Both the position numbers and the translations under genes were made by a program. Positions 12,421 to 24,282 of a stretch of DNA of 64,000 nucleotides are shown here, piece by piece. The stretch comes from Ziziphus jujuba (Eukaryota; Streptophyta; Magnoliopsida; Rosales; Rhamnaceae), in NCBI RefSeq assembly GCF_031755915.1, contig NC_083381.1, forward strand, positions 4,848,501-4,912,500, given 5' to 3'. A model generated the notes under the pieces. The model was not told the origin of the DNA and searched no databases. It was given only the letters and a program-made list of their open reading frames with translations. Numbering within the stretch: position 1 is the first letter of the stretch; every line of letters starts with the position of its first letter.

Positions 12421-13291
12421 TCAAAGGGTCATATTCAAGGTCCATGGCCTCTTTCCACTTTGGATTATTCAAAGCTTCTTTAATGGACGTAGGTTCTGTA
12501 ATAGATTGAGAATCTTCAGATGAGCCCATCTTTGGATTGTGTATGCATTGGATGTGTAGAATAAGAATTCGTTATCAAAGAAATTACTTTGGAAACCTTT
12601 CTGAGTTGTAAACTTGTTGGTAGAACGAATGGTTGCTATGGAATTGAGCTTGTCATATGAAATTTGAAATGGAGGATAAATATGTGTTTGAATTCTTGAA
12701 CTTGACCCTCTAGAAATATCATTGTTGTCCTTAAACTGAGTACTTAAAGTATTTTGACCATTTGAAAGTACATTTTGCTACTGATCTTGAGGCCATTGAT
12801 GAATCAAAAGTATTAGTTTGCTCATTTGTAATTTCTCTATTTTTGGAACAGATTGAACTAGCTAAACGATCTGATGTTGGACCATTGAGAGATGTAGATT
12901 GAGTTAATGATTCATTTTGATCGTTTGATCCATCATGAGTAGAAAAACAAGCTTTATCAGATTTATCATAAAAAGTAAGAATTGAACCAGCATTGTGTCT
13001 GTGGGCATGTTCAGAAGAACTTATCGAACTGAATCTTAGCTAAGCTACAACATTTTTCAGCAATACTAGTTGAGCATTTGAATATGATACTTTAATATCA
13101 ACATTTCCAAAGTTAGAGAACTAAAACTAGATTTGAAATGAAAATTTGGTTCATTAAAATTCACACTCTTGAGATATAAATGTTTCTAATTTTGTTTAAA
13201 CATTTATACCCCTTGTAAGTATCACCATAGCTAATGAAAACATGCTTGTTATAAGCTCTTAGAAGTGGAAAACAAGCACAACCAAACACTT

Positions 13292-13618
13292 TCAAGAAAT
13301 CAAAGCAACCTTTTTAAATAGAACTTGATAAGGACTTTGAAAAAGTAGAACTGCTGTAGGTAATCTATTAATGAGATAAACAGCATAACTAAATGCTTCC
13401 CACCAAAGAGGCATACTAGCTTGAGATAGCAGACACACACCTACTTCCACAATATGTTTGTGTTTTATTTTAGCGTTACCATTTTTTTGGTGGGTGTGAA
13501 GACAAGAATGTTTGAACTTGATACCAAGACTTGCGAGATAAGGTAAGGAAGCTCTGTACATGCCCCCCCAATCTGTAATGAAACATTTTAATTTTGTGTT
13601 GAACATTCTCTCTATCAT
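13292..13618 (-). pseudogene. Copia integrase core remnant
   Basis: A 108-codon open segment holds the later half of the copia integrase core: CFITDWGGMYRA (the second catalytic Asp with DWGG for the usual D-G-E context), HTHQKNGNAKIKHKHIVEVG in the place of the H-x-Q-N-G-x-x-E-R stretch, and LINRLPTAVL at the end. The catalytic Glu appears replaced (AKIKHKH), another sign of decay. Confidence 0.85.
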
Positions 13619-13883
13619 AGCCAGAAATTGTTTAAAAGCTCAAAGAGCCTCTGATTTTAGTTTAAGATGATAAACCCAGGTGAATTGAGAAAAGTCATTG
13701 ACAAAATGAATGTAATATCTAAACCTTTCCTAGAAGGTGAGGGAGATGATTCTGGATATTAGTATGGACCAACTCAAGTGGAGCCGTGGTTCAATTATCG
13801 GATAAACAAAAAGTACACATGTGACCTTTACCATGTTGACAAGCTTCACAAATACTGAATTTTTATTGAACTTCTACATTAGT

Positions 13884-14546
13884 TTATACAAGAGAAGGAG
13901 CATGTCCTAATCTTTGAGGTAAAATTTTTAAATCAACAACATTGCTGCTTGTAACATGAACATCTTCATTGTTACTAGCAATTTTATTAGGAGCACTAGA
14001 TACTTTGCTTTGAGCAATATCTTCCTTACAATCATCTTCAACAACCACAATACAAGTTACAATGTTGTTTTGGTTATCAACTACATAGTTAGAACTATGA
14101 GATTCTAAAATCCCAAACAAACACAAGCTGTAATACTTTGTTTAGTTAGAGCACTTGAAAAATCCGGTCCGTTACTTCTTTCTGCAACTCCCCAGGAAGC
14201 TACTTGAACATAGCCATTTTGAATTATTTTGATATGGAACATGTATCTTGTGTAAGGCGTCTTCAAGCATCCCTTTAAGAATAATTGCTCCCATTTGTTT
14301 GTCCTTAATCAAACAATGAGTATCACTAAATTCAACCACAATATTATTATCCAAAGTCAGTTTTGAGAAGCTGTTTAAAGCCATCTTTAAGCACCCTTTG
14401 AGAACAACTACTCCTATCCATTCGTCCTTAATCAAATAGTGAGTATTGTTAAATTCAACCATAACATTATTATTCAAAGTCATTTTTGAGATGCTGAGTA
14501 AATTTTTTGCAATATTTGGTACCACCAAAAACACCTTTAACAACAT
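13884..14546 (-). pseudogene. Copia protease / pre-integrase region
   Basis: The segment 14,546-14,172 reads VVPNIAKNLLSISKMTLNNN, which is the typical end of the copia protease region (V-P-x-I-x-x-N-L-L-S-I-S-K). A unit of about 45 codons is then repeated in tandem (VEFNNTHYLIKDE and VEFSDTHCLIKDK). 14,126-13,884 carries a linker that ends LPQRLGHAPS, the start of the GAG-pre-integrase motif. Confidence 0.75.
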
Positions 14547-14906
14547 AGCATAATTTGGATAGGTAAAGGAAGAAATAGAAGCATTATCTACACTTGCGAT
14601 ATCAAGACCTTAGCCATTTTTAACAAGTAATTTGTTGGTTCCATCGTAATCAATTTGCTAAGACAAATTTTCACTATCAGAAACTACATGATTTGTGGTG
14701 ATGCTATTAAAATACTAGTTGGGATCTCCAACTAATACTGGTGTAGCTGCAAATTCCTGTCAACAAGATTTTGACCAGTATTGCCTCTTGAATTCTCAAA
14801 GACATGATTTTGACCAATATTCTTGAATTCTCATGGTATCAACTTGAAGCAAATTGTAACTTTCCCACTGAATTGGAGTATAGTAAATTATAATATCTAC
14901 CTTCAC

Positions 14907-15619
14907 TAGCAAACCTGTCACTCGGCATGGACTGGCCTATCATTTTCTGTTGATATTGTCTCCAATTTAGCCACTGTAATCATTATGGAATTTTTTATTT
15001 AAAGCTTTCTAGTAGATTACCTATCTTCGAATTACTCTCACCTAAGCACGCTTAACTTTGAAGTTCTTTTGAACTTGAAGTCAACAACTCTGAAAAGGCT
15101 TCGGTGTTATAAGAGTGACTATCATTACATTTGAACCATCCTTAATCCACACCTGGATGGTGTGTAAGTTTGATCTACATGCTTAACTTTGAAGTTCTTT
15201 TGAACCTTGAAGTCAGCAAATTTGAAAAGATTTCGGCATTATGAGGGTGATTATCATTACATTTAAACCATACTTGACCCACATCTGGACGATGTGTGAT
15301 CCATACTAGTTGTCATAATCCGACCCCTTTGGAGCCCTATGTCCTCACTAGCACACTTTTAGAGTATAGGCTCTGATGCCATTTGTAACACCCTGTCTCC
15401 ATTGACGGACCTGACATTCTCTATCAATACTATCCCCAACTTAGCTACCACATTTATTATTTGATTTTTCGATTTAGAGCTTTCCAAGAGGCCTAAGCAT
15501 ACTTAACATTAGAGTTCTAAAAAGTTCTCAATGTTATGAAAGTAACTATAATTACATTTGAAACATTCCTAATTTATACCCAGGCCAGTATCCCTCATTC
15601 GTCCATACTGGTCCTCACA
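14907..15619 (-). mobile_element. Cassandra-type TRIM (5S rRNA-like LTRs)
   Basis: In minus orientation two LTR copies (about 15,389-15,619 and 14,907-15,327) flank a short core with a Met-tRNA primer site (TGGCATCAGAGCC, near 15,370-15,385) and a purine-rich tract (CCAAAGGGG). The left LTR contains a clear 5S rRNA-like stretch at about 15,000-15,075: GAAGTTAAGC, GCTTAGGTGAGAGTAATTCG, GATAGGTAATCT. This matches the 3' half of plant 5S rRNA, the hallmark of Cassandra. There is a second, partial duplication of 5S-proximal sequence at 15,178-15,290. No coding capacity. It is nested in the copia element; edges are approximate. Confidence 0.78.
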
Positions 15620-15867
15620 TGAACCACCTATGAGTAATGGCATGTTATAGGTTGCATTATTTCAACTTAAAATTATGAGACACAACACATTCTTAAACTT
15701 TCCTTGAGGTATAAAACCAATATTGCCTTGAAAACCAAAACCTGTACCAAAATTGTTAGCACCTTATGGTATGTTACCACCCAAATAAGAGTCACTGAAA
15801 CCAATGTAAGAAAACTATGACAGTTGAGTATTCCAACAGCTAGTATTTGCACCAATAGTTCCAAAAC

Positions 15868-16894
15868 CTAGAAACAGACTTCCATTATTTGCACCAAAAG
15901 AATTTTGAGGAAAAACCCCATGACTTTCATTAAAAGCATTATGAAATCCACCATTATTTGGAACACCTGAATTATGAAATATTGAGCTACCTGCATTATA
16001 ATAGCATGTGTTTGTGGTACAACCAAACATAGTGCAAATTTGACATTGAGGCCTAAAGTTTCTTCCTCTTGTGTCTCGGCCACAGCCTCTACCATAATAC
16101 CTTCTTCTATTTTCATCAAATTAATTATGTTCAACACCTCTAGGACCAAAGAAATATAATGTTCATCTGGTTCTTGACTTGGAAACCTATTGAGTGAATA
16201 TGAGTTTATGTAGAGGAGGAACTAGACAATTGCATCGTAAATTCACTCAATTGAGGTACAGAAGGAGTCAATTATATTCAAGTGTTAAAGGCATAAGCCA
16301 GATTGGCAGAATTGAACATTGTTACAGGATTATAATGCGCAAAATAACTTCATACCTCTTAAAGACTTGGTAAAGGACGCCGACTTATGTAATTTGTATA
16401 GACTGTTTCTTACTTTATCCTAACTCAGTCAGAATACACATCACAAGCTCCTTCTCTGAGATAAAGAAACCCCCTGCAATTAATAGATTTGCAATTCATT
16501 TCTTTTTTGTGCAAAAATCTATCACTTTCATTGAACTTTTTTGTATAGTTTACAATTGATTCCTGAGCTGAAGCATAGCAACTTATGATTGAGGGGCATA
16601 ATTTCTTCTATAGTAGACCAAATCCTTCACAATGTTTGTAGGCCAACAATATTCCAAGCTTGCTCACATTGATAGAAAGAATGAACCATTGTTGAATAAA
16701 TGGATCTTGTAAAATCCAGACCTGTTGCTTAAGTGTGTATTTAGGTAGATTTTCTTCAGTAACTTCTTTGTCCTTAGAAACACATTCACCCATAAGACAT
16801 GGTTCGTCACACAAAAAAAAAACTTATCGAGCTTATATCCTTTAAGAGTTTGTAAAATTTGTGATTTCCAAACCAGAAAATTCTCATCATTCAA
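15868..16894 (-). pseudogene. Copia gag remnant with zinc knuckle
   Basis: 16,894-16,664 begins MNDENFLVWKSQILQTLKGY, the usual copia gag N-terminus (N-F-x-x-W-K). 16,150-15,815 contains CxxC-x-x-x-G-C type residues followed by TNTCYY, a degenerate CCHC zinc knuckle, and then an Asn/Gly/Phe-rich tail typical of copia gag C-termini. Frameshifts separate the parts. 16,150-16,600 has only weakly readable gag sequence. Confidence 0.72.
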
Positions 16895-17064
16895 TTTTAT
16901 TATATTACTTGGAAATGATGAGACAGTAATTAAAGAATCAAAATTTTTTTTATGAGAAAGCCTTTGTACCGTGATCGATCACTATAGATGCAACTTCGTT
17001 AGCCATAGTTGAGACTTGAGACAGTAATTCAGCATTGTTGAACGCAGTCTCTGCTCTAATAGCA

Positions 17065-17358
17065 TGAGAAATTTGAGAAAGAATATTGTTTGGTAAGAAG
17101 GAAAAATAGAAAGAAAAAAGAAAAAAAAGGGAAAGAAAATAAAAGGATCTGGAAGCTTCTTGGTTTTCTAAATAGACGTCCTTACTTTTATTACTTTGTT
17201 TAGTGATATTTATACAAAAAGAAAGCATAAGCTAGCTCTGCTACCGAGACCCCACTTTCTTTACAACTGCGATGTTAATGTGGCACAACAAATATAACTG
17301 AGTTGCTGGCTAGGACTAACACATACAACACCTAATATAACGGCAATGCACCTTGACA
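17065..17358 (-). repeat. Copia LTR (5' in element orientation)
   Basis: Partner of 10,223-10,517. A degenerate Met-tRNA primer site lies immediately to its left on the plus coordinates. The 5-bp AACAT follows at 17,359. Confidence 0.92.
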
Positions 17359-20300
17359 AACATACATGTTCCAATGTTGATATTTTGCTGACAAACTTAT
17401 TCTCCAATAAGTTAGAGAGATTTGTAATAAGTGTTGACACCATGTATCCTAAATGGAAGCTTGGTGACGTTGAAACTCAAATTCTCAAGAAATGATCAAC
17501 TGGATCAAAGTGTCAAAATGAATCTAAATAAATCTGAAAGTTAATTTGTAATTGTGTTTGCAGCTAGACAATTAGGGATTTCCTCAATTAAAGCATCTAA
17601 GCATCCATAACCATGATGCTGATATTAAGCATAGCATTTAATAAATCAATTGGCACTCCAGGAGTACTCATTTTGCCTTCCCTAACTTGGAGTCATTAGC
17701 TTTAACCAATGTGTAACACCCTGTCTTAAAGTATATCGAAAATTTTTTTGCGTTGACCGAGTTTGACCAAGTTTGACTGTCCTTGACCAATATGGTTAAA
17801 TTTTGACTTCTTGCTCCGGATGGAATTTCATGTTAATCATGGAACCATTGCGAAGTACACATTTGTAAACTTGTAGCACGCCGAAAATAGTACTACGGTT
17901 TGAAAGTTATGAGCAAAACAATTTGCGGTCCAAACTGTCCAAGGGTGTCGAGTTTGACTTTTTTTTTTTGTGAAATCTAGCTTTGACTCATGTATGGTTG
18001 TAAAATACTTGTCGAGACAAATTTGTACACTGGTGGCACGTCCAATTTGGATATACAGTTGAAAAGTTATGGATCTATAAAGTTATGATTATTTTTCCCC
18101 AGACTGATTTTACCGGATAATATAATATTTAAAAGAGACTTTTAAGTATAGTATGTGTCACCAAATAGGATGCATCATGTGTCGCATTTATAAAGAACCA
18201 CGTGTCATCCCCAAATATAATATAATATTATTATATTATCATTTATTTTTGCATTTCTTTTTCTTTTTCCCCCCCCGGGGAAAACACCCTCCCCGGTGTT
18301 TTTCTTCTTCTTCTTATTCTTCTTCTTCCTTTCTTCCTCTCTCTCCCCTTCTCACTTTCCTTCTCCCTCTTGGCCAACTGGAAAACACCCCTCTCCAGAC
18401 CCTTAATTGCTGACACACGCCGAACATGTGGAAAGTCGATGGAAAACGTGGCCGATAGCCTGACGAGCCCAAATCGGGCCTCCATAGCCGATGATGGCAA
18501 GGCCAATTTTAAGGTGATCCAACCACCATCGGTCAAATTGATACTCCTTTCCACCATTTTTGAACCTCCTAAACTCAAATTTGAGGTCTATTCAGCTCAA
18601 TTCCTTACGATTTGGGAGATATGATGAGTTGAACTTTGGTCAAAACTTTCTGTCCATTTTTCGACCATTGCTAGTTGAATTGAGCCCAACGGAGGTTGGT
18701 AACATATTTCTCATCTCTTTAGGTTTCTATTGGTATCTCATTTGCGAATTATGATGGAGTATTTTGAAAAATGCCATTTTTGAATGAAATATTATTTTTT
18801 TATGTGGTAATCTGGAAAATGTATCTATTTAATATTTAAATAATTGTTATTTATATTGAAGATGCCAAATTATGTTGAATTGTATAAATGTGGTCTTGAA
18901 TTAATGTTTCCAAAAGTTGCGAAGCAGTAAATTTAAATTGTTGTTAAATTATTTTTAATTTTATTGTGAGGTTATGGCATCTAATAGAATGTATCTTTAT
19001 ATACTTAATTATATGTGAAATGGTATCTGGTTCTAATGATATTTGGTATGAATTGATTTGAAGGTTTGAGGAATTAATTATATTAAATTACTGTGATAAA
19101 AAATAAGTTTATGTGTTTAATTATTTATTTATTTATGGAATTGAATTATTGTGGAAAAGGTTAATTTTATGAAATTATGGTTTAATATTTATTAAATTTA
19201 CTGTTGATTTAAATGTTAAAACTTTGGTGCATAAATAATGCATTTATGTGATTTTAATTATGTATGATTTTTTATGTATATATATATATATATTTTGGTG
19301 TAAATTGATTTCATGAATTTGGAGAAAAATATTTATTTAAAATTTAGTATTTCCAAAAATATATTTATGCATTAGTTAATTAATTAATTAATTACTTTAT
19401 TTATTCATAAACTTGATTTTCTAATGGTAGAGATGGATTATGTAAATTGATGGATTCATGATGATGGATTAACGAGACAATATGAGATTTTATGGATTTG
19501 GTAAAAGTGCATAAATTTGATTGTATTTTATAAAAATTCAAATTTTATAATATTATAAATTTTATCGATTTTCGATGCACCATACACATACCAGTGTTCT
19601 GTAGTTATGAATGTGATTAGCATGCGTGCGGATGTGATGAGCACGTAGGTTGTATACTCTCCCGTGGTTGCCATTGGACCGAGGGCAAGCATGTTTGATA
19701 TTGGCCGTAGCCGCCCTCCATGGCCAGGATTGAGAGTTATAGCATTGGCGCTGTTGGGATACCAAGGCTGCCGGATGTAGGTTTCTGTCTTTAACCTCCC
19801 CATCAAGTGGTGTTTTGGGATGTCAGGTACCATCCGGCACCACTGGTATATAATATGTGTATCAAGTATCTATATATATATATATGTGTGTGTATGTTAT
19901 ATTATGTTATGTTTGTATATATTACACCGCATGAGAGCGACGGTCCGATGTGGTCCATAAAAAGCTAGCTTGTAACTATGTTGCCTACGAGTTCAGGGGA
20001 TCGGATGCCAATCTAAGCAACAATCTAGGACTGTATTGGTAGCTCGGTGCCGGCGACAACTGGAATCATGGATTGCACAGCATGTTAGAGGTATCGTTTT
20101 TACCTCCTATATGAGTGTATATTTCATAATATGTTTTAAATTTTAAAATATTATTTTACCTTATATTATTTTACCTATTCATAATATGATTTTCTAACAT
20201 TATACTTAATTTCTTTTATTATCATCACTATTATTAGTATTATTAGTATTATTCTTGTTATTAATATTGTTAGTATTATATATCATGATTTCGTTTACAA

Positions 20301-20474
20301 TTATTTTCATTTATTATTATTATTTATCATTAATATGGTCAATCATTATTATAATCACTATTATTAATTGTTTTAATTACATTATTGTTATTAATGTTGT
20401 TAATGTGAGTATTGATGTTTTTATTATTTATTTATTCATTATTGCTATTATTATTACTATTATTATATGGTACA

Positions 20475-20655
20475 TTTGGACAAGTATCACAACCTACGGG
20501 CAAGAAAGACAGCAATCGGGCAAGTATAAGTCCTTAGACAGGTGGTAACCTTTGGGCAGGTGAGATAGCCCTTGGGCAGGGATAGATGATTGCTTTCGGA
20601 TAAGTATGATTGCCTTCGGGCATATATCGTAATATGGTAATTCTCGGACAAGTTA
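20475..20655 (+). repeat. GGGCAAG minisatellite inside X3.4 copy C
   Basis: Imperfect units with TTCGGGCAAGTATGAT-like core, matching the array at 187-330. The young TRIM inserted at its right end. Confidence 0.6.
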
Positions 20656-21327
20656 TGTAACATCCCACATCGGTTGGAAAGGGGAACGAAGCATGGCTTA
20701 TAAGCGTGTGGATACCTTTCCCTTCAAGAGGCCTTTTGCCAGTGGGACTGGCAGAAACAAAACCGTGAGGGGGGCTACGGCCTGGAATACCCCAAAGCGG
20801 ACAATATCTTGATGCGGGTGGTCTGGGCTGTTACAGTGGTATCAGAGCCAGTACCCGGATCGGTGTGCCAGCGAGGATGCTGGGCCCCAAGGGGGGAGGA
20901 TTGTAACATCCCACATCGGTTGGAAAGGGGAACGAAGCATGGCTTATAAGCGTGTGGATACCTTTCCCTTCAAGAGGCCTTTTGCCAGTGGGACTGGCAG
21001 AAACAAAACCGTGAGGGGGGCTACGGCCTGGAATACCCCAAAGCGGACAATATCTTGATGCGGGTGGTCTGGGCTGTTACAGTGGTATCAGAGCCAGTAC
21101 CCGGATCGGTGTGCCAGCGAGGACGCTGGGCCCCAAGGGGGGAGGATTGTAACATCCCACATCGATTGGAAAGGGGAACGAAGCATGGCTTATAAGCGTG
21201 TGGATACCTTTCCCTTCAAGAGGCCTTTTGCCAGTGGGACTGGCAGAAACAAAACCGTGAGGGGGGCTACGGCCTGGAATACCCCAAAGCGGACAATATC
21301 TTGATGCGGGTGGTCTGGACTGTTACA
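20656..21327 (+). mobile_element. TRIM retrotransposon in LTR-core-LTR-core-LTR form
   Basis: Three nearly identical 180-bp LTRs (20,656-20,835; 20,902-21,081; 21,148-21,327), each TGTAACATCCC...CTGTTACA, are separated by two 66-bp cores (20,836-20,901 and 21,082-21,147). Each core consists of a perfect Met-tRNA primer site TGGTATCAGAGCC next to the LTR and a polypurine tract AAGGGGGGAGGAT before the next LTR, with about 35 bp between. A perfect 5-bp duplication AGTTA flanks the whole array (20,651-20,655 and 21,328-21,332). I see only two LTR differences (both in the third LTR) and one core difference, so it is very young. No protein is encoded; enzymes must come from another element. The three-LTR form probably arose by unequal exchange between LTRs. 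Confidence 0.95.
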
Positions 21328-22330
21328 AGTTATATTAATACTATTATTATCGTTAAAATGATTGCTATTATTATTATTGTTGGTGTGGTGATTGTTTTAC
21401 TTTACTTTATATATTACGCGCTGGTATATTGTAAAATGATATTTGAAATGTATGGCACTAAATGGGTATTGTAGGCGGACGTGAATAGTTAAAGGTATTT
21501 TGTGTTTTAAATTATTTCTAATACATGTATCTATAAAGAGTTTGACATCAAAGTGCTGTAAATTGTGGAAATCATTGTAGTAAGGTGGGAGAGATAAGGT
21601 GATAACATATAGGAGTGCCTTTTCGTACAGGAAAGTTTTGGGGCATGTTCTACTCTTAGGGGAGATACTGTCGAATTTTCTATACTACAGTTCGGTAGGG
21701 TGTTTCTGGGATCAGGATTTGTTTAGGGTTCCAGAAAAGGAACTTTGATGGGTCTGGACAAATGTCTCCAGCAAAGGGAAAGTGTATGTTATGCTTAACT
21801 AGGAAATAACAGGTAAGGATGATAAAGGTTAGCAAATGTAGTAGACTGAGGGATCTTTTCCCATTGTCTATGGTTAATTGCTTCTTGCAGCTTCAAAAAT
21901 TTGTAACATCTTAGAAGAGATTTTCGTTGAAGAAAAAAGAAGACGGTAGTTTTTTAATTCCCCACACTTTTAAATTAGAAGGTAATATTCTTATATAAAA
22001 AGTTCAAACTAATTAAATAAGTGGTGGGTATATATATATATATATATATACACACACTACCGGGCGACTTCGGGCATGCTATGCTGCCCAACAGCCAAGG
22101 GTCAGCCAAATAACAGAAGACATGGCCCCCCTACCTCCTCCCAAATTAACATGGTACCCTTAAAAGATGCTTCAAATAAATTTAAAATTAATAAAAAAGT
22201 AAGTATTTGAAACTTACAAAATTATCAGCTGGTGATGAACAGTTGAATGATTGACGAGATCTCCGCATATAATAAAGCAGTAGTTGAAGGCAACGAATTT
22301 CCTTAACTAATTAAATATTATCGAATTTTG

Positions 22331-22774
22331 TGTACGGGTTGGTGAACATAGTAGTAACTGCATGAGGTATTAAATTACAAGTTTGGGATAATTATGCGGA
22401 AATAAGGCTGAATGCAAGCAGATGAAGTGGAAGCATCTACTTGTGTTGCTGCAAAAATTGAGAGTCCCAAATTTGATCGAGAGATAAGATTTTGATTTGA
22501 TATTGATCATACATGTTTTATGAATGTTAAAATTACAATAAATTGGCACATTTGAACATGGAAAAGGTGTTAGTTAGTATAGTATTCCCACCACCACTTT
22601 CACGACACAAAAAAGAATATAATAATGTAAAGCACAAAGAATAAAAGATGTGGTATTGAGAGAAATGAATATATTCCAAATACAAATTGCACAACCTAAA
22701 AAAAAAAAAAATGAAAAAAAGAAGAAGAAGAAGAAGCATGATTCTCTCTTATATCATAGACAGAAACAATACCC

Positions 22775-22811
<37 letters not shown>

Positions 22812-23559
22812 AATTTCTTTGGCAGGTCAATTTTCAATTGGTGAAAGGAGAATCTATTAAACACAGAATGAGATGGTGTATGTGCATCCATGCTGGTAAT
22901 TGATAAATTTGTGAGTCGAATACATTAAAATCAGCTTATTTGCATTCACGGAAAGGCATGTCATGTGACTTATGTCCATTTACTTTTTTCATTCAATTAG
23001 TGGGTATGGTATATTATTCACATGCTTGCCCACTATATACCACTCATCAGTCATCACCCCTTTTACCTTTCTTAAAATATGTGTAGCTGTGGCTTGCTTT
23101 TATCATTTTTTCCTTTCTTTTTTTTTTATTATTTTCTTAAATAGTATGAGTATGTAAAGAAATGAAAGGCCTAAAAGATATTTATGAGGTAAGACAAGGT
23201 GGAGGAGCAAAAGAAGGGAGAAGTAAGCGAGCAAGTGATCGACTAGCTAGCGCCCGAGCTTAATCAGTTTGGGTAAGCAACTCGTTCTCTTTCTTATATC
23301 ATCCTTTTTTTTTTTTTTTTCTTTTTTTAATGAAAAACCTTTCTTATATCATCTTTAATAGACTACTTTTATATCTTATTTGGTTTGGATTTGGATCTTG
23401 TTGAATAAAAATGATTTCATTTGTTAATTAATTAATATTTTAATATATGATCCATTTGTGAGTCTTCAAAAACTAATATTTTTTTTTTTAATCATTCAAA
23501 ACTAAACTTGGTCGGAGTAAAGAAAAGAAAAATAGGAAAAAAAAAGTTATGTTTAGGAA
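22331..23559. other. AT-rich spacer, no gene seen
   Basis: Contains poly(A), poly(T) and TTTTC-type simple runs (22,695-22,735, 22,775-22,810, 23,305-23,330) and no frame with gene-like composition. Confidence 0.5.
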
Positions 23560-24282
23560 GATATTTTAATTAAGGTGCTGTTTATCCGAAATTGTCACAT
23601 AATCTTTTCTTTTTGTCTTGTTTTGCATGTCTCAAATTTAAGTTTTACATCGCAATAGAAGATTTTGAAAATTTAAATATTATATTCTCTCACAAGAACA
23701 ATTTTTTTAATATTTTTCATAAAATATATTTTAAAATTATTTATATGGCTTTTTATAAAAAAAATCTTGTGTAATAATTCTTTTTTCGTATTTCTAATTA
23801 TTGGTTCAACTTTTTTTTTTCTGGTTCTTTATGAAAAAATTAATGATATATTTATTTGTCAAATTTTACTTTCTCATTATTTGTACACAAGAACAATTTT
23901 TAATATTTTCTTTTCAATAAAATTATATTTTAATATTTTTAAATTATTCATATGCATTTTCTTTTTTGTAGAATGATTATCATTTCTATATAAAAAAAAA
24001 ATCTTTTCACATTTTTTTTATTATGATTTGTTCAAAATTTTCGTAATTCTTTACGAAAAAAATAATTATGTATCTATTTGTAAACATTTAATTTTCAATA
24101 TTTATATTTTTTATTTTATTATAAAAAAGTGAATTTAGATAATGAAGAAAAAGACAAGCATGGAATATATATATATAAATATATTTATATATTTGTGATA
24201 ATTTATGCTTGCATATTATTATTATTATTATTTTTTGGGATCACTCATGTATATCATTTAACATTTAACATCACTAGATTCT

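Larger units (their letters stand above)
10223..17358 (-). mobile_element. Ty1/copia retrotransposon with both LTRs
   Basis: Two direct repeats, 10,223-10,517 (295 bp) and 17,065-17,358 (294 bp), bound the element, each TGAGAAA...CA on the plus strand. A perfect 5-bp target duplication AACAT flanks it (10,218-10,222 and 17,359-17,363). On the minus strand a polypurine tract AAGGGGGAA adjoins the left LTR, and a degenerate Met-tRNA primer site (GCTATTAGAGCA) adjoins the right one. Between them gag, protease region, integrase, reverse transcriptase and RNase H follow in copia order. All frames are broken, and the LTRs differ at many sites, so it is old. It sits inside the CNL pseudogene and itself carries a deleted X3.4 copy and a Cassandra element. 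Confidence 0.93.
17712..21760 (+). mobile_element. X3.4 repeat, full-length copy (C) with nested TRIM
   Basis: Begins TGTAACACCCTGTC and ends GGTCTGGACA. AATG stands on both sides (17,708-17,711 and 21,761-21,764), and CNL homology resumes exactly at the right flank, so both edges are firm. Without the nested TRIM and its duplication it is about 3,372 bp, close to the 3,363 bp of copy B at 49,272. Internal order is shared with B: a GTTTGACC-rich start, a ~300-bp part with GAAAGTTATGAGC, a pyrimidine tract followed by a GC-rich block, a long AT-rich stretch, a conserved block with CACCATACAC and TACTGGTAT-like words (19,560-19,870), more AT-rich DNA, and a conserved 300-bp end. It has no coding region. 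TG...CA ends and a 4-5 bp duplication suggest a very long solo LTR; that is inference. Confidence 0.85.
10175..22330 (+). pseudogene. CNL (NB-ARC LRR) pseudogene split by two insertions
   Basis: Four pieces align in order with the LRR part of the intact CNL gene at 32,760. 10,175-10,222 matches about 34,813-34,860 (TTTCAGAGCTAAA, CACATTGAAC). 17,359-17,711 matches 34,860-35,225 (TTATTCTC, GTTAGA, GGATTTCCTCAA, TTGGAGTCA). 21,761-22,000 matches 35,225-35,590 (ATCTTTTCCCATT, TTGCTTCTTGCAGCTTCAA). 22,195-22,330 matches the start of exon 2 near 35,898 (ACTTACAAAATTATCAGC). The gaps between the first three are two transposons with target-site duplications. Frameshifts and stops occur in every piece, and the NB-ARC half to the left of 10,175 is absent. 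It is a dead tandem duplicate of the resistance gene. Confidence 0.85.

Noticed and set aside
18243..18578. Arg/Lys/Glu-rich minus-strand open frame
   Set aside because: It reads the CTT/CTC pyrimidine tract of X3.4 in antisense, and other copies do not keep the frame.
17712..21760. X3.4 as a complete LTR element with its own short terminal repeats
   Set aside because: The first and last few hundred bases do not resemble each other, and no primer site lies inside near the start.
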